This document shows positions 23,701 through 31,176 of a stretch of 35,171 nt of DNA, piece after piece. The number at the start of each line of letters is the position of its first letter. Position 1 is the stretch's first letter. The notes below the pieces were generated by a model. It was not told the origin of the DNA, ran no database searches, and saw only the letters and a program-made list of their open reading frames with translations. The position numbers were made by a program, and so were the translations under genes. This stretch comes from Lentisphaeria bacterium (GTDB taxonomy: Bacteria > Verrucomicrobiota > Lentisphaeria > Victivallales > UBA1829): assembly GCA_017613255.1 (NCBI GenBank), contig JAGAEF010000335.1, positions 1-35,171 on the forward strand. Direction: 5' to 3'.

Positions 23701-26700
23701 TTTACAACGAGGCAACCGCAACGGTTACTTCCATCAAATCCTTCGAGAACTATCTGGATTCCATCCACAACGTGGGGATCGACAACAAGAAAGCCGCTTC
23801 TTCGTGGGAAGCCTGGCTTTACGTCAATTCCAACTGGGACGGCACGGATCTGAATATGCTGAAGGACACCGGGTACTTCATCAACGGGGCTGACGGCGGG
23901 ACCGACAGTTCCGGGACCGAGGGCGAAGGGGACGGAGACGGCGAAGACGATATTGTGACTACCGGCTCTGACGGCCAGAAAAGAGAATCCCGCGCCTATC
24001 TCTCCTTCAGCTGCAAGATCAATGCTTCCAGCGTGGAAAACTCCGACATCCTCACTCTGGAAGGTCTTGACGGAACAGGTGAAATGTCCATAAGCGGTTC
24101 GTCCTACCGGGTGACACCCAGTGCGACGCTGACCCTGCTGAACCTTATCGTCACCTCCCCGGAAAACACCACCTATGCCATTGAGAACAGGGGTACGCTC
24201 ATTGTCGAGAATACCTTCGAGCTCCTGGAAAACGGGAGCACCAATTCCAGCGGTGCCTATATCAGCGCGAAGAAGGGAACGGCCATTCTGAACAAAGCCG
24301 ATCTCACCCTGATCAACGCCACCGTCAAGAACAGTGTCAACGGCATCGAGAACGCCGGGGGGACCCTGTACATGGTCAACTCCCAGCTTCTGGACAACTC
24401 CGGCTGGGCGTTGAAAAGCACCTCCGGCCAGAGTTATATTCTGGACAGCTCCATCGTCTTCAACGCCAACGGCGTCAACGTTGAAGGCGGCACCGTCACG
24501 CTGGAAAACTCCATTCTCGTCAACAGCGGCATGAAGACCGACGGAACCTATTTTACCGCCGACGGCGTCAACTACAGCGGCAACATCAATGCGGACAACA
24601 CAAACGTGGTGGGCAGTGCCGACGATGCGGCCTCCAATACGCTTCTGCTGGGAAGGATATACACGTACAACAAGGAGACCGGCTCCTACTTCCAGTCGGT
24701 GGAAATCAACCGCCTGAATCTGTCCATCTCTTCCGCCAATCCCGCGCTTTCCGGCGGCGTTTATATTGCCGTGAAATTCGATGAGGAAGGAGCCGTCACC
24801 GGGTACGAAATCAGTACGGATTCCTCGGGATTCAGTGAAGGCTACGTCTTTGTCTCAACCGACAAGGACGGGTACAGCAGACTGCCCGATACGGGAAGTT
24901 CCTCCATCATCATCGGCGCCACAAGCTACCACACCGTTGTGCCGCCCGAACCCCCCGAGCCTCCCGGACCGGTCACCTATGTGGTCAACACCTTTACCGA
25001 CGATGTCAACCCGGCCAACTCCCTCTTCTCCCTGCGGGAAGCCTTCGCTCTCGCGGAGACCTCTCAGGGCAGCAGCTTTACGGTAACCTTCGACGTGTCC
25101 GCCCTGCTGGCCGAAGGCGGCTACACCTTCGTGCTGAACAACGTCATCGGCATGGCCACCGGATCCATCGTCGTGGACTTCGCCGCCCTCGCGTCCTCCC
25201 TGGGACACGATGTGGTGATTACCATCAGCGATACCTTCGCCAGTGATACGATGTTCGGCTTCGGCAACACGGCCGGGGTCACCGGTCCCGACGTGAGTAT
25301 TTCCGGCGTCACCATCGACGGCTCCAAGTCCACCACCGGCAACGTGGCCGTGATCCTGGCAGGCGCCACGCTCTCCCTCAAAGACGTGAACGTGTACGGC
25401 GGCGCAGGATACTATCTGGAAATCGAAAACTCCGGCAGCTCTTCCTCCAGCTCCTCCTCCACGTCCACCACTGACTCGGAAAGCGAATCCACTGCGGACT
25501 CCTCCAGCACGGATTCCAGTACGGACTCCTCCGGCAGTGATCTCAAGAGCGGGTATTACGGCGGAGCGTTCCTCGTCATGGGGACTCTTTCCATCAGCGG
25601 AGAGGGCGTCTACTCCGGCGGCAGCAAGGTTACCCGCGGCGGCATCATCGCCTCCGAGAACGGCATCGTGAATGTCACGGGCAACATCACCTTCCAGAGC
25701 GGCAAAGCTTCCGAAATGGGCGGATTCCTCCTCCAGGCCGGGGAAAAATCGGTCAGCAACATCGGAGACGAGAACAGCAACATCATCATTACGGGAATGG
25801 ATGCCCCCGAAGGCGCGGTGGTCGCCCAGCTGCACGGCGAAACCAACCTCATCAACGTGGTGGTCCGGAACAACGGCAAGATGGATTCCGAAACCCATAC
25901 CGCCGCTTCCAAGGAGCTTTTCGCCGCCACCGGGGATTTCACGGTGGTCAACGCTTCCATCTACGACAACACCGCGGAAGCGATCTTCGGCCTCTACAGC
26001 GTGGAGGATGGTTCCAGCGAAGAATTTCTGGAAAGAGTCTTCCTCGTGGACTCCAGTCTCGTTCAAAACTCCTCGGGATTCGTGCAGGACAAGGACGGCA
26101 ACCTGGAGTACGACAGCGACGGCTACGGAAAGCTGGATTACGCCACGAAGCTCTGGTCGGAGGGCAAAAAGACGGTGGTAACGGACAGCAACGGGAATAC
26201 CACCACCACGTATACGGGCGGCTCCAAGGGAGACGTCTATATCCTCAACAGCCTGATCGATGTGGATCTGAACGGGGATTACGAGGGCATCAATTTGTCC
26301 ATCGTCAGCACCCTTACCGGAGAAAAGGGCTGGGAAGCCTTCTCCTATGACGGGTACGGCGAACTTCAGCTGGATCCCGAAACGGGCGTGCCCATCATTA
26401 CCGACAGCGCGTCCGCCGGGGGAGTCATTGCCGCGGTCTATACCGATTCCAACGGAAGGCGGGCGCTGGCCTACCGGACGCTGGATGATACCGTCTGGCG
26501 GGGAATGGACGGCGCCGCCGTCTCCCAGTTCGAGCCGGACATCGACAGCATCATCCGCTCCGATGCCATCGGAGAAATCTCCGTTTCCGGAAACGGCAGT
26601 CACCGTTACCTGGCCCAGAGCAATATCACCATCGGCGCCTACTCCCGCGCCTATGCCGATACTCTGACGGCCACGGGGATCGTCGTGACGACCAACATCG

Positions 26701-29369
26701 ACGAACTGGACGGCAACATGGATATCTCCCTGCGGGAGGCCGCCAAGTACGCCAGAAAGCTCTATGAGCAGACCGGAACGGTCTTCACCATCACCTTTGC
26801 CGACGGGCTCCAGCAGCGGGGGGATGTGCTTCTGGATTCCACGCTGGTCCTGGATTCCCCCGTGACCATCGACGGCGGTTCGGACATCACCGTTTCCGCG
26901 GGCGGCTTCATAGGCGACTCCATGTTCCGCGTCACGGGGACGGAGATCACTCTTACGAACATTACCCTGAACGGGGAAAACAACGTGGCCTACGATGAGA
27001 ACGGCAGTATCGCCGGACTCGCCGCTCAGGGCGGCATTCTCCATGTGGAAAAGGGCGGTTCCATTTCCGTTTCCGGCGTGACCTTCGAAAACGGTTACGC
27101 CTGGGAGGGCGGCGCAGTCTACAATCAGGGAGAATTCGCCGTTACGGGAAGCTCGTTTACCGACAACAGCGCCCTTCTGGGCGGCGCCATCTACAGCGAA
27201 AGCAGTCTCACGGTGACGGATAGCGTGTTCTCCGGCAACTATGCTTACGACGGTGCGGCGATCTACGGAAAGGGCAGCGTCAGCGTGAGTTCTTCCCAGT
27301 TCACCGGCAACGATGGAACCCTTTCGGTGGTCAGGGGGACGGACGTGAATGTTTCCGGAAGCACGTTTGCTTCCAACAGCGCCGGAAATGCCATGGTGAA
27401 CGGGACGAACAGCGTGAACGTTTCCGGAAGCACGTTCAATGCCAATACGGCGGAAATTCTGGTCGGCGCTCCCAGCGTGAACGTTTCCGGAAGCACGTTC
27501 AGTGCCAACGAAACGACGGTCCTTCTGGACGGGACGACCCTGAACGTTTCCGGAAGCACGTTTACGTCCAACAAGGCGGAAAACCTCCTTGTGGGTTCCA
27601 GCGTAAATGTAACGGGAAGCACCTTTACGGGCAATGAGGCCGCGGAGAATCTCCTTGCGGGTTCCAGTGTGAACGTTTCCGGAAGCACGTTTACGTCCAA
27701 CAAGGCGGAAAATCTTCTTTCCGGGGCCGACATCAGCGTTTCCGGAAGCACGTTTGCCTCCAATGAACTTTCCGAAGCTCTGGCGGATGCCTCCGGGAAC
27801 GTGAGCGTTGCGGGAAGCACGTTCACGTCCAACAAGGCGGAAAATCTTCTTTCCGGGACGAGTGTGAGCGTTTCCGGCAGCACCTTTACCGAAAACGCCT
27901 TCGACTATCTCATCAACGCCCCCGGGGACGTCCGGATCTCCGACAGCGCCTTCGTCCGGAACACGGCGGAGGAATCCCTCGTGAGCGGGGAGGCCCGGAT
28001 CACGGTTTCGGGAAGCCGCTTCGAAGACAACCGCGCCATGTGGGCCCTTCTGGAGACTGCCGGAGACGTGACGGTTTCGGGAAGCCGCTTCGAAGGCAAC
28101 AGCGTGGAGAACGGCTCCCTTGTCGATGCCTACGGCGCCGAAAGTTCCGTGAGCGTGACGAACAGCACCTTCGCAAATAACGAGGTTGCCGATGCCATTG
28201 TGTTCGCCACTGCCGGGATCTTCCTGGACGAAGTTTCCCTCACCAACAACATCGGCTCCTATGCCTTGCAGAGCGATGGCAACATCGCGGTCATTTCCAC
28301 GACCATTGCCGATACCGAGGGCGACGGGACCGTGAAGGTTTCCGCGGGAGAGAATGCCTACATCCTCAACTCCACGGTCGCGGATGTTTCCGGCGACGCG
28401 GGAGTTCTGGTGGAAGGAAGCAATGTTTATGTGGTGAACAGCATCGTGGTTTCCAACGATACGGCGGACGTGACCTCCGGGACGCTCTCCGCCGCCTACT
28501 CCTACATGAGCAGCGGAAGCGGCGACCATGTGACCGGTAACTGGAGTTACGACGATGCCTTTGCCGGAAACACCGTCTCCGCAGACGGCACGCTTCACCC
28601 GGTGGAGTCTCTTGCCTCCCAGCGCGGCTCCTTCGTCATGTATTCGGTGAATGGGGACGGCTCCCTCAACGTGGCCTACTCCGACACCTATTCGGATCAG
28701 GTCATTTCCACCGGATACTACTACGATCCGCGGGTGAACCAGAACTGGACGACCCTTACCGCCAGCGCTCCCGTCAACGGGACGGTGGTGCGGTATGCGC
28801 ATGAGCAGGAAGTCACCATGCCCGGCATAGGCTCCTACTGGAACGGCTCCTACTCCGTGGATTACGGACCCGGTCTCAACTCGGAATTCATCGATGCCTC
28901 CTACAACGGCGTGTTCGGGTACTACGGCATGAACAATTACGCTCTGGCCGTTTCCGGATTGTCCGGCGGCATTGCCCTTGCGGGCAGCATGATCTGGCCC
29001 GAGACGGTCTCCTTCGACCCGATTCGGGATGCGGGCACCCGTTCCGGATTCCGGGTCTCCGAGCGCATGGATCTGGGCGGCATCCCCTCCGCGGGAACGT
29101 ACATAACCGAAACGGTGGAGGCCTCCGGGGACGATCTGGAGAGCGAGTACTACATGACGCCCACCACCGCCGACGGGCTTCCTCTGATCCCCGAACAGAC
29201 CGCCGAAGAAGGCGATCTGGAACCCGAGGGACTGGAGGCGACCCTTGCGGAGATCTCCGAAAGCTTCGGAGACGGCGTGGAGAAGGTTGCTTCCCTCTTC
29301 AAGCACGCGGACGTGTTCAAGGACGACTTCGACAAGGCCCTTGAGGAGCTTCTGGGCATCAAGGCCTGA
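17742..29369 (+). CDS. Giant DUF4347 / LEPR-XLL-like beta-helix repeat protein (3875 residues)
   Basis: Probably a secreted or surface adhesin-like protein. In order: an N-terminal IIRLEERVLFEAAAAPE motif (about 10-26), matching the LEPR-XLL-type start of giant DUF4347 proteins; an acidic Ala/Asp/Glu/Ser linker (about 30-205); DUF4347 (about 207-376) with VTHGN (His268) and IYGCNTAAGEAG (Cys305); then more than 2000 residues of Thr/Gly/Asn-rich beta-helix-like rungs; an SLREA segment near residue 2430; a Ser/Thr/Asp spacer (about 2565-2602); a second SLREA segment near 2996; fourteen ~21-residue rungs (3180-3492) of the type NVSGSTFTSN; and a C-terminal region with an acidic stretch and a final amphipathic helix (DDFDKALEELLGIKA). 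No classical signal peptide, sortase motif, autotransporter barrel or PEP-CTERM was seen. The large antisense open frames here are a composition effect. Terminator at 29392. Confidence 0.9.
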   Translation: MTKKKTAGIIRLEERVLFEAAAAPEIAALVAAEGQEGGDGNGEDASSDNDNLEKTAAAAALAAGPDGAAIGDAPVTENGVETAEGVGEDAGNDGDSSSDDSGDADDAGQAQEALLPDPVEGLEIGNTDSVVDGTPAASADDLDLDDPSSIVIENGSSEVITVEGNSSAEADQAEPDAEEIAAEINANSAAAAAEAAEAADGSSEAAPERHELVIVNATTDNLDALLGEVEEGRDVLVLEADSADPLADIQAYMEGKDYTYDAVHIVTHGNQSGLLLGGSLIEDGSSFGVMKSSLSDGADILIYGCNTAAGEAGHSFLQDIADATGADIAASTDMTSSSHFGGNWNLEYAIGDVNVDSLTVSDAWVGKLATINIDGKGGTEGVYKDLNDYWTKNKLTPGSLYEFDTVILMADVTESYTGDISLYDDKGGISGGEVRFLSNGADRFTYTISDSQTIYVGGKTNSDSEVPLALGYASGANNVAIKGTIAVGLNDTLYLNKSVITGTVGLGENALLSTEGGFLKASVQSLNIVANTYATINNIDLSVLRNLTDATANGCELRIGDGASVNVEIAATFTKGTITLGDNTQFGTKSGTVNYLTLGDDVTLKLLNYNGTPLHGEVSVTHDVAVSGTTVTMNDFSLLGTVNLSNAGEIKGTSGELGTLRVIGTGTVTNKALSADNLSSNGAVTLTVGTGGKLIVGREIDYSDDTIVLDSGTFGAKGNLKTLDINGTGTLTGSELAITDTVDVDAGESLSLLDDSYISGTVALSGAITGNSGSIRTLVVNTSGERTINNSDLTVTELDGSSGTVTLTVQGGLTVPSSGQFDFGDDTIHLNGGSLTAYGTLDKLTIGANGGTLKDGDLTVGDAAGITIDYAADVYVEGNAKLTAASLVNNGTIAGSGAGAVLDFTGDVTNSGTMADSVSLRITGDLTNTVTGVIGPVFSVSGNVDNSGWVDVIREVGGDLVNRIGGTIMEQGKVSGVLDNLGYIGTLYNVADPTKVNNNGTIDTLMITVTGENAATGLTFTTVNEAFDVLANPGSAQSINGNDPLSYGFSFALNPYVYSDSDTFRADNDVVSLEKATTLTAGSGQTKDIVLDTTLQFASMPAAASTVIGYSLYGTATLTDLIIGSGVSVTLKGASSTYTFDNVGVKIANGGTLKADKTNLVFTGNGVRATYEFLSSDAYLMTGAVYGTDGMGGVSVFNEGKMSIDGSKVTFTREALAGTLFPSIDRYLTYGIKNDGTDASITISGGSEITFDLGSAADNIDSRADDAYAVWNVNGLLRVEDSTITINTHRAGAFDGIDPVKSVALFNESALKDKNAVDGLSFSDAMADADVAVENSKILANGNREGVYGVLNSGDAYVEDSWILAQGEYIVSGIKNNASGHMEFNVADPNYTTEAALDKYFADKGVDFAKYQDNPGGLISDYILPGVSGKNITGTSGNVENTSSVFNAGQLYIHYSGSVPEGKNPWVGSSTGYTYVDVPVLLLYGEVYTLGTAEDGHELVLTDLNHVTVAGKSNEATSLIESSRTATVLLNDVSATTLVNDGSQVHVTGTYDKSIFSVYSATSNLLNWTNTVVSRIENNAESSLYSMKDGEMFFGIAATEGDSNLFHVNKTRYDNRVEFASDVSYTILNEARMTISNFMGLGTDENHPVSIKNTDRAQTVNGSDYRVIGTMLIENPIDTQKEVNGQMVNVTDANGNPISLTDDNGNVTMYVDYRSGTIFEADPAVQDLGIVNTGAVLTINNVNVLNTNASSVAVTNHGGVFSMTSGSLMGTYSGLDNIERVSATVGAGSDYAITLKIEQSTANLNDITVIAGSNFGVRNTGEFNLNNTDTALITNDFNLAVEKGSVLDALFTPFRVADIPGASEAIGIANYTIASAMWMETIAAANGVPVRVHFTIDVSSYRNYTPYSYEDLTGAKTTAAASWKVNLLNTGGDLLGTKSYTPSSHAVEGSSPAITHYAYGKNFTNSTVKADNVQFRLSQAMADTIAVYNEATATVTSIKSFENYLDSIHNVGIDNKKAASSWEAWLYVNSNWDGTDLNMLKDTGYFINGADGGTDSSGTEGEGDGDGEDDIVTTGSDGQKRESRAYLSFSCKINASSVENSDILTLEGLDGTGEMSISGSSYRVTPSATLTLLNLIVTSPENTTYAIENRGTLIVENTFELLENGSTNSSGAYISAKKGTAILNKADLTLINATVKNSVNGIENAGGTLYMVNSQLLDNSGWALKSTSGQSYILDSSIVFNANGVNVEGGTVTLENSILVNSGMKTDGTYFTADGVNYSGNINADNTNVVGSADDAASNTLLLGRIYTYNKETGSYFQSVEINRLNLSISSANPALSGGVYIAVKFDEEGAVTGYEISTDSSGFSEGYVFVSTDKDGYSRLPDTGSSSIIIGATSYHTVVPPEPPEPPGPVTYVVNTFTDDVNPANSLFSLREAFALAETSQGSSFTVTFDVSALLAEGGYTFVLNNVIGMATGSIVVDFAALASSLGHDVVITISDTFASDTMFGFGNTAGVTGPDVSISGVTIDGSKSTTGNVAVILAGATLSLKDVNVYGGAGYYLEIENSGSSSSSSSSTSTTDSESESTADSSSTDSSTDSSGSDLKSGYYGGAFLVMGTLSISGEGVYSGGSKVTRGGIIASENGIVNVTGNITFQSGKASEMGGFLLQAGEKSVSNIGDENSNIIITGMDAPEGAVVAQLHGETNLINVVVRNNGKMDSETHTAASKELFAATGDFTVVNASIYDNTAEAIFGLYSVEDGSSEEFLERVFLVDSSLVQNSSGFVQDKDGNLEYDSDGYGKLDYATKLWSEGKKTVVTDSNGNTTTTYTGGSKGDVYILNSLIDVDLNGDYEGINLSIVSTLTGEKGWEAFSYDGYGELQLDPETGVPIITDSASAGGVIAAVYTDSNGRRALAYRTLDDTVWRGMDGAAVSQFEPDIDSIIRSDAIGEISVSGNGSHRYLAQSNITIGAYSRAYADTLTATGIVVTTNIDELDGNMDISLREAAKYARKLYEQTGTVFTITFADGLQQRGDVLLDSTLVLDSPVTIDGGSDITVSAGGFIGDSMFRVTGTEITLTNITLNGENNVAYDENGSIAGLAAQGGILHVEKGGSISVSGVTFENGYAWEGGAVYNQGEFAVTGSSFTDNSALLGGAIYSESSLTVTDSVFSGNYAYDGAAIYGKGSVSVSSSQFTGNDGTLSVVRGTDVNVSGSTFASNSAGNAMVNGTNSVNVSGSTFNANTAEILVGAPSVNVSGSTFSANETTVLLDGTTLNVSGSTFTSNKAENLLVGSSVNVTGSTFTGNEAAENLLAGSSVNVSGSTFTSNKAENLLSGADISVSGSTFASNELSEALADASGNVSVAGSTFTSNKAENLLSGTSVSVSGSTFTENAFDYLINAPGDVRISDSAFVRNTAEESLVSGEARITVSGSRFEDNRAMWALLETAGDVTVSGSRFEGNSVENGSLVDAYGAESSVSVTNSTFANNEVADAIVFATAGIFLDEVSLTNNIGSYALQSDGNIAVISTTIADTEGDGTVKVSAGENAYILNSTVADVSGDAGVLVEGSNVYVVNSIVVSNDTADVTSGTLSAAYSYMSSGSGDHVTGNWSYDDAFAGNTVSADGTLHPVESLASQRGSFVMYSVNGDGSLNVAYSDTYSDQVISTGYYYDPRVNQNWTTLTASAPVNGTVVRYAHEQEVTMPGIGSYWNGSYSVDYGPGLNSEFIDASYNGVFGYYGMNNYALAVSGLSGGIALAGSMIWPETVSFDPIRDAGTRSGFRVSERMDLGGIPSAGTYITETVEASGDDLESEYYMTPTTADGLPLIPEQTAEEGDLEPEGLEATLAEISESFGDGVEKVASLFKHADVFKDDFDKALEELLGIKA
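25434..25548 (+). repeat. Low-complexity Ser/Thr/Asp spacer inside the giant gene
   Basis: Encodes a run of Ser followed by Ser/Thr/Asp/Glu mixtures, at DNA level repeated TCC/AGC/TCT triplets. It separates two beta-helix blocks and is likely a flexible linker; slippage could change its length. Confidence 0.7.
27279..28217 (+). repeat. Array of fourteen ~63-bp in-frame repeats (beta-helix rungs)
   Basis: Units encode a (V/I)xVSGSTFxxNxAxxLL... rung. Unit starts at 27345, 27414, 27477, 27540, 27603, 27669, 27732, 27801 and 27864 are spaced 69, 63, 63, 63, 63, 63/66 and 69 bp; the core GTTTCCGGAAGCACGTT recurs almost unchanged. The units at 27540, 27669 and 27801 also share the following TCCAACAAGGCGGAAAA. 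Later units (27930-28217) have drifted. Confidence 0.9.
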
Positions 29370-29391
29370 CGGAAGGCTTCGAACTGAGCTG

Positions 29392-29425
29392 GGGAAAGGG
29401 TCTCTGATCCTTTCCCTTGCTTTTT
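29392..29425 (+). terminator. Terminator after the giant gene
   Basis: GGGAAAGG (29392-29399) pairs with CCTTTCCC (29409-29416) around a 9-base loop, followed by TTGCTTTTT. An alternative longer pairing of GCTGGGGAAA (29388-29397) with TTTCCCCAGC (29423-29432) excludes it. Confidence 0.65.
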
Positions 29426-29466
29426 CCCCAGCGGAAAGAAAAAGAGCGGAAAAAGGAGACAGAAGC

Positions 29467-31173
29467 ATGAACGGAAAAAAGAAAGCGGGACGGACTCTCA
29501 AGGAGATCCGGGACAAATACGCCCTTGAGCAGAATATGCGGGATGAGGAGACACCGGAAGCCGTCGCGGAAAGCGCTTCTTCCGGGAAAGAGAAGTCCTC
29601 TCTTCCCGTCATCGCCATCGTGGGGCGTCCCAACGTGGGCAAATCCTCCCTTTTCAACGCCATTCTCAAGAAACGCCTTGCCATCGTCCATTTTGACAGC
29701 GGCGTCACCAGGGACCGGGTCTCTTCCACGGGTGTGTGGGAGGGGAAGCGGTTCACCCTCATCGATACGGGGGGACTGGGGATGTTTTCCGGGGAGAAGA
29801 AAAAACTGGATTTCTGGGACAGCTCCATAGAAGCGCAGGTGGAAACCGCCGTGGAGTCCGCCGACACCGTGTTTTTCGTCACCGACGTGACTGCGGGACT
29901 TACCGAACTGGACAAGAGTATTGCCTCCCGGCTGAGAAGTGCCGGAAAAGAGGTCATCGTGGTGGTGAACAAGGCGGACAATCCGGGAACGGTCCAAAGC
30001 GCTTCCGAGTTCGCTTCTCTGGGGTTTCCCCGTCTTTTCCCCGTCTCCTCCCTGCACAGGAGCGGGCTGGATCCCCTCATGACCGAAGCGTTGAAAAACG
30101 TGAAGGCTGGCGGGGAGGAAGAGTCCGACGAGGCGGAACCCTTGCGCATTGCGGTGCTGGGGCGCCCCAACGTGGGAAAGTCCTCTCTGGTCAACAAGAT
30201 GCTGGGGGAGAAACGGGTCATCGTCAGCGACGTGGCGGGGACAACCCGGGACGCGGTGGATGTGGATTTCACTCTGGACTGCGCCGGGGAGAAGGTCCCC
30301 GCCGTGCTGGTGGATACCGCCGGACTGCGGAAGCGTTCCAAGATTTCCGAAGCGGTGGAGCACTACAGCATCATGCGCGCGGAACAGGCGCTGGAGTCCT
30401 GCGACATCGTTCTTTTTCTCATCGAAGCGCCTACGGGCGGCTCCACTTCCCAGGACAAGACCATTGCCGGAATGATCACGGAATCGGGCAAGGGGTGCAT
30501 CATCGTGGCCAACAAGTTCGATCTCTGCAAGGGGAAGGATCCCAAGACGTTCCAGAAGGAACTGCATGAAACCTTTCCCCGCATGAAATATGCGCCCCTT
30601 CTGCTCCTTTCCGCGAAAAACGGCTACAATCTGGAGGAGCTCTACTCCCTCATCGCCGATCTGCGGGCGACCATGAGCATGAAAGTGACCACTTCCATGC
30701 TCAACCGGGTCTTGTCCGACGCGCAGGCGAAAAACGCTCCCCCTCTTGTGGGCGGACACGCCTTCAAGATCTATTACGGGACCATGCTGGGCAATACGCC
30801 GCCCACCTTCTCTCTGTTCGTGAACAATCCTTCTTTCCTTTCGGAAAACTACCGGCTCTATATCGAAAATTCCATGCGCAATGCCTTTGAGTTCAAAGGA
30901 TTCCCCATCCGGGTGCTTTTGAAGGCAAGAAGAAGGGAATCTCTTTCGGATCTTCTTGCCAGAGGCGACAGGAAAGAGGCGTCCGAAAAGAAGAAAAAGC
31001 CCTCTTCTTCTCCCTCCGGAAAAGGGAAAAAGGGCAGTCCTTCCGCCGGGAAAAGACCCATGGCAAAAAAGGGCACCCGGCCGGGACACAGGCCGTCGGA
31101 AGGTCCCATTCGTTCCGGCAAGGGGCGCGCCATTGCGGCGGGAAGAAGGATCCACAGGGCAAAGAGAAAGTGA
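29467..31173 (+). CDS. der: Ribosome biogenesis GTPase Der (EngA)
   Basis: 568 residues. Double-GTPase needed for 50S subunit assembly. Seen: the first P-loop GRPNVGKSS at 53-61, DSGVTRDR, DTGGLG, NKAD; the second P-loop GRPNVGKSS at 232-240, DVAGTTRDA, DTAGL, NKFD; then a KH-like domain (about 400-490: LPLVGGHAFK-type block, here PPLVGGHAFKIYYGTM). The protein exceeds the usual ~440-490 residues because of a 46-residue charged N-terminal extension and a ~70-residue Lys/Arg/Ser-rich tail, which may contact rRNA. The ATG at 29467 has AAGGAG 7 bases upstream; the frame stays open upstream into the giant gene but without family sequence. dapF follows after 3 bp. Confidence 0.95.
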   Translation: MNGKKKAGRTLKEIRDKYALEQNMRDEETPEAVAESASSGKEKSSLPVIAIVGRPNVGKSSLFNAILKKRLAIVHFDSGVTRDRVSSTGVWEGKRFTLIDTGGLGMFSGEKKKLDFWDSSIEAQVETAVESADTVFFVTDVTAGLTELDKSIASRLRSAGKEVIVVVNKADNPGTVQSASEFASLGFPRLFPVSSLHRSGLDPLMTEALKNVKAGGEEESDEAEPLRIAVLGRPNVGKSSLVNKMLGEKRVIVSDVAGTTRDAVDVDFTLDCAGEKVPAVLVDTAGLRKRSKISEAVEHYSIMRAEQALESCDIVLFLIEAPTGGSTSQDKTIAGMITESGKGCIIVANKFDLCKGKDPKTFQKELHETFPRMKYAPLLLLSAKNGYNLEELYSLIADLRATMSMKVTTSMLNRVLSDAQAKNAPPLVGGHAFKIYYGTMLGNTPPTFSLFVNNPSFLSENYRLYIENSMRNAFEFKGFPIRVLLKARRRESLSDLLARGDRKEASEKKKKPSSSPSGKGKKGSPSAGKRPMAKKGTRPGHRPSEGPIRSGKGRAIAAGRRIHRAKRK

Positions 31174-31176
31174 AAA

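Noticed and set aside
27279-28217. CRISPR-like regular repeats
   Set aside because: Spacing is a multiple of three, the repeats are in frame and encode rungs of a beta-helix; there are no unique spacers or cas genes.
24855-30341. 1828-residue open frame on the minus strand opposite the giant gene and der
   Set aside because: It runs antisense to the certain gene der and to the repeat array; an artefact of codon bias.
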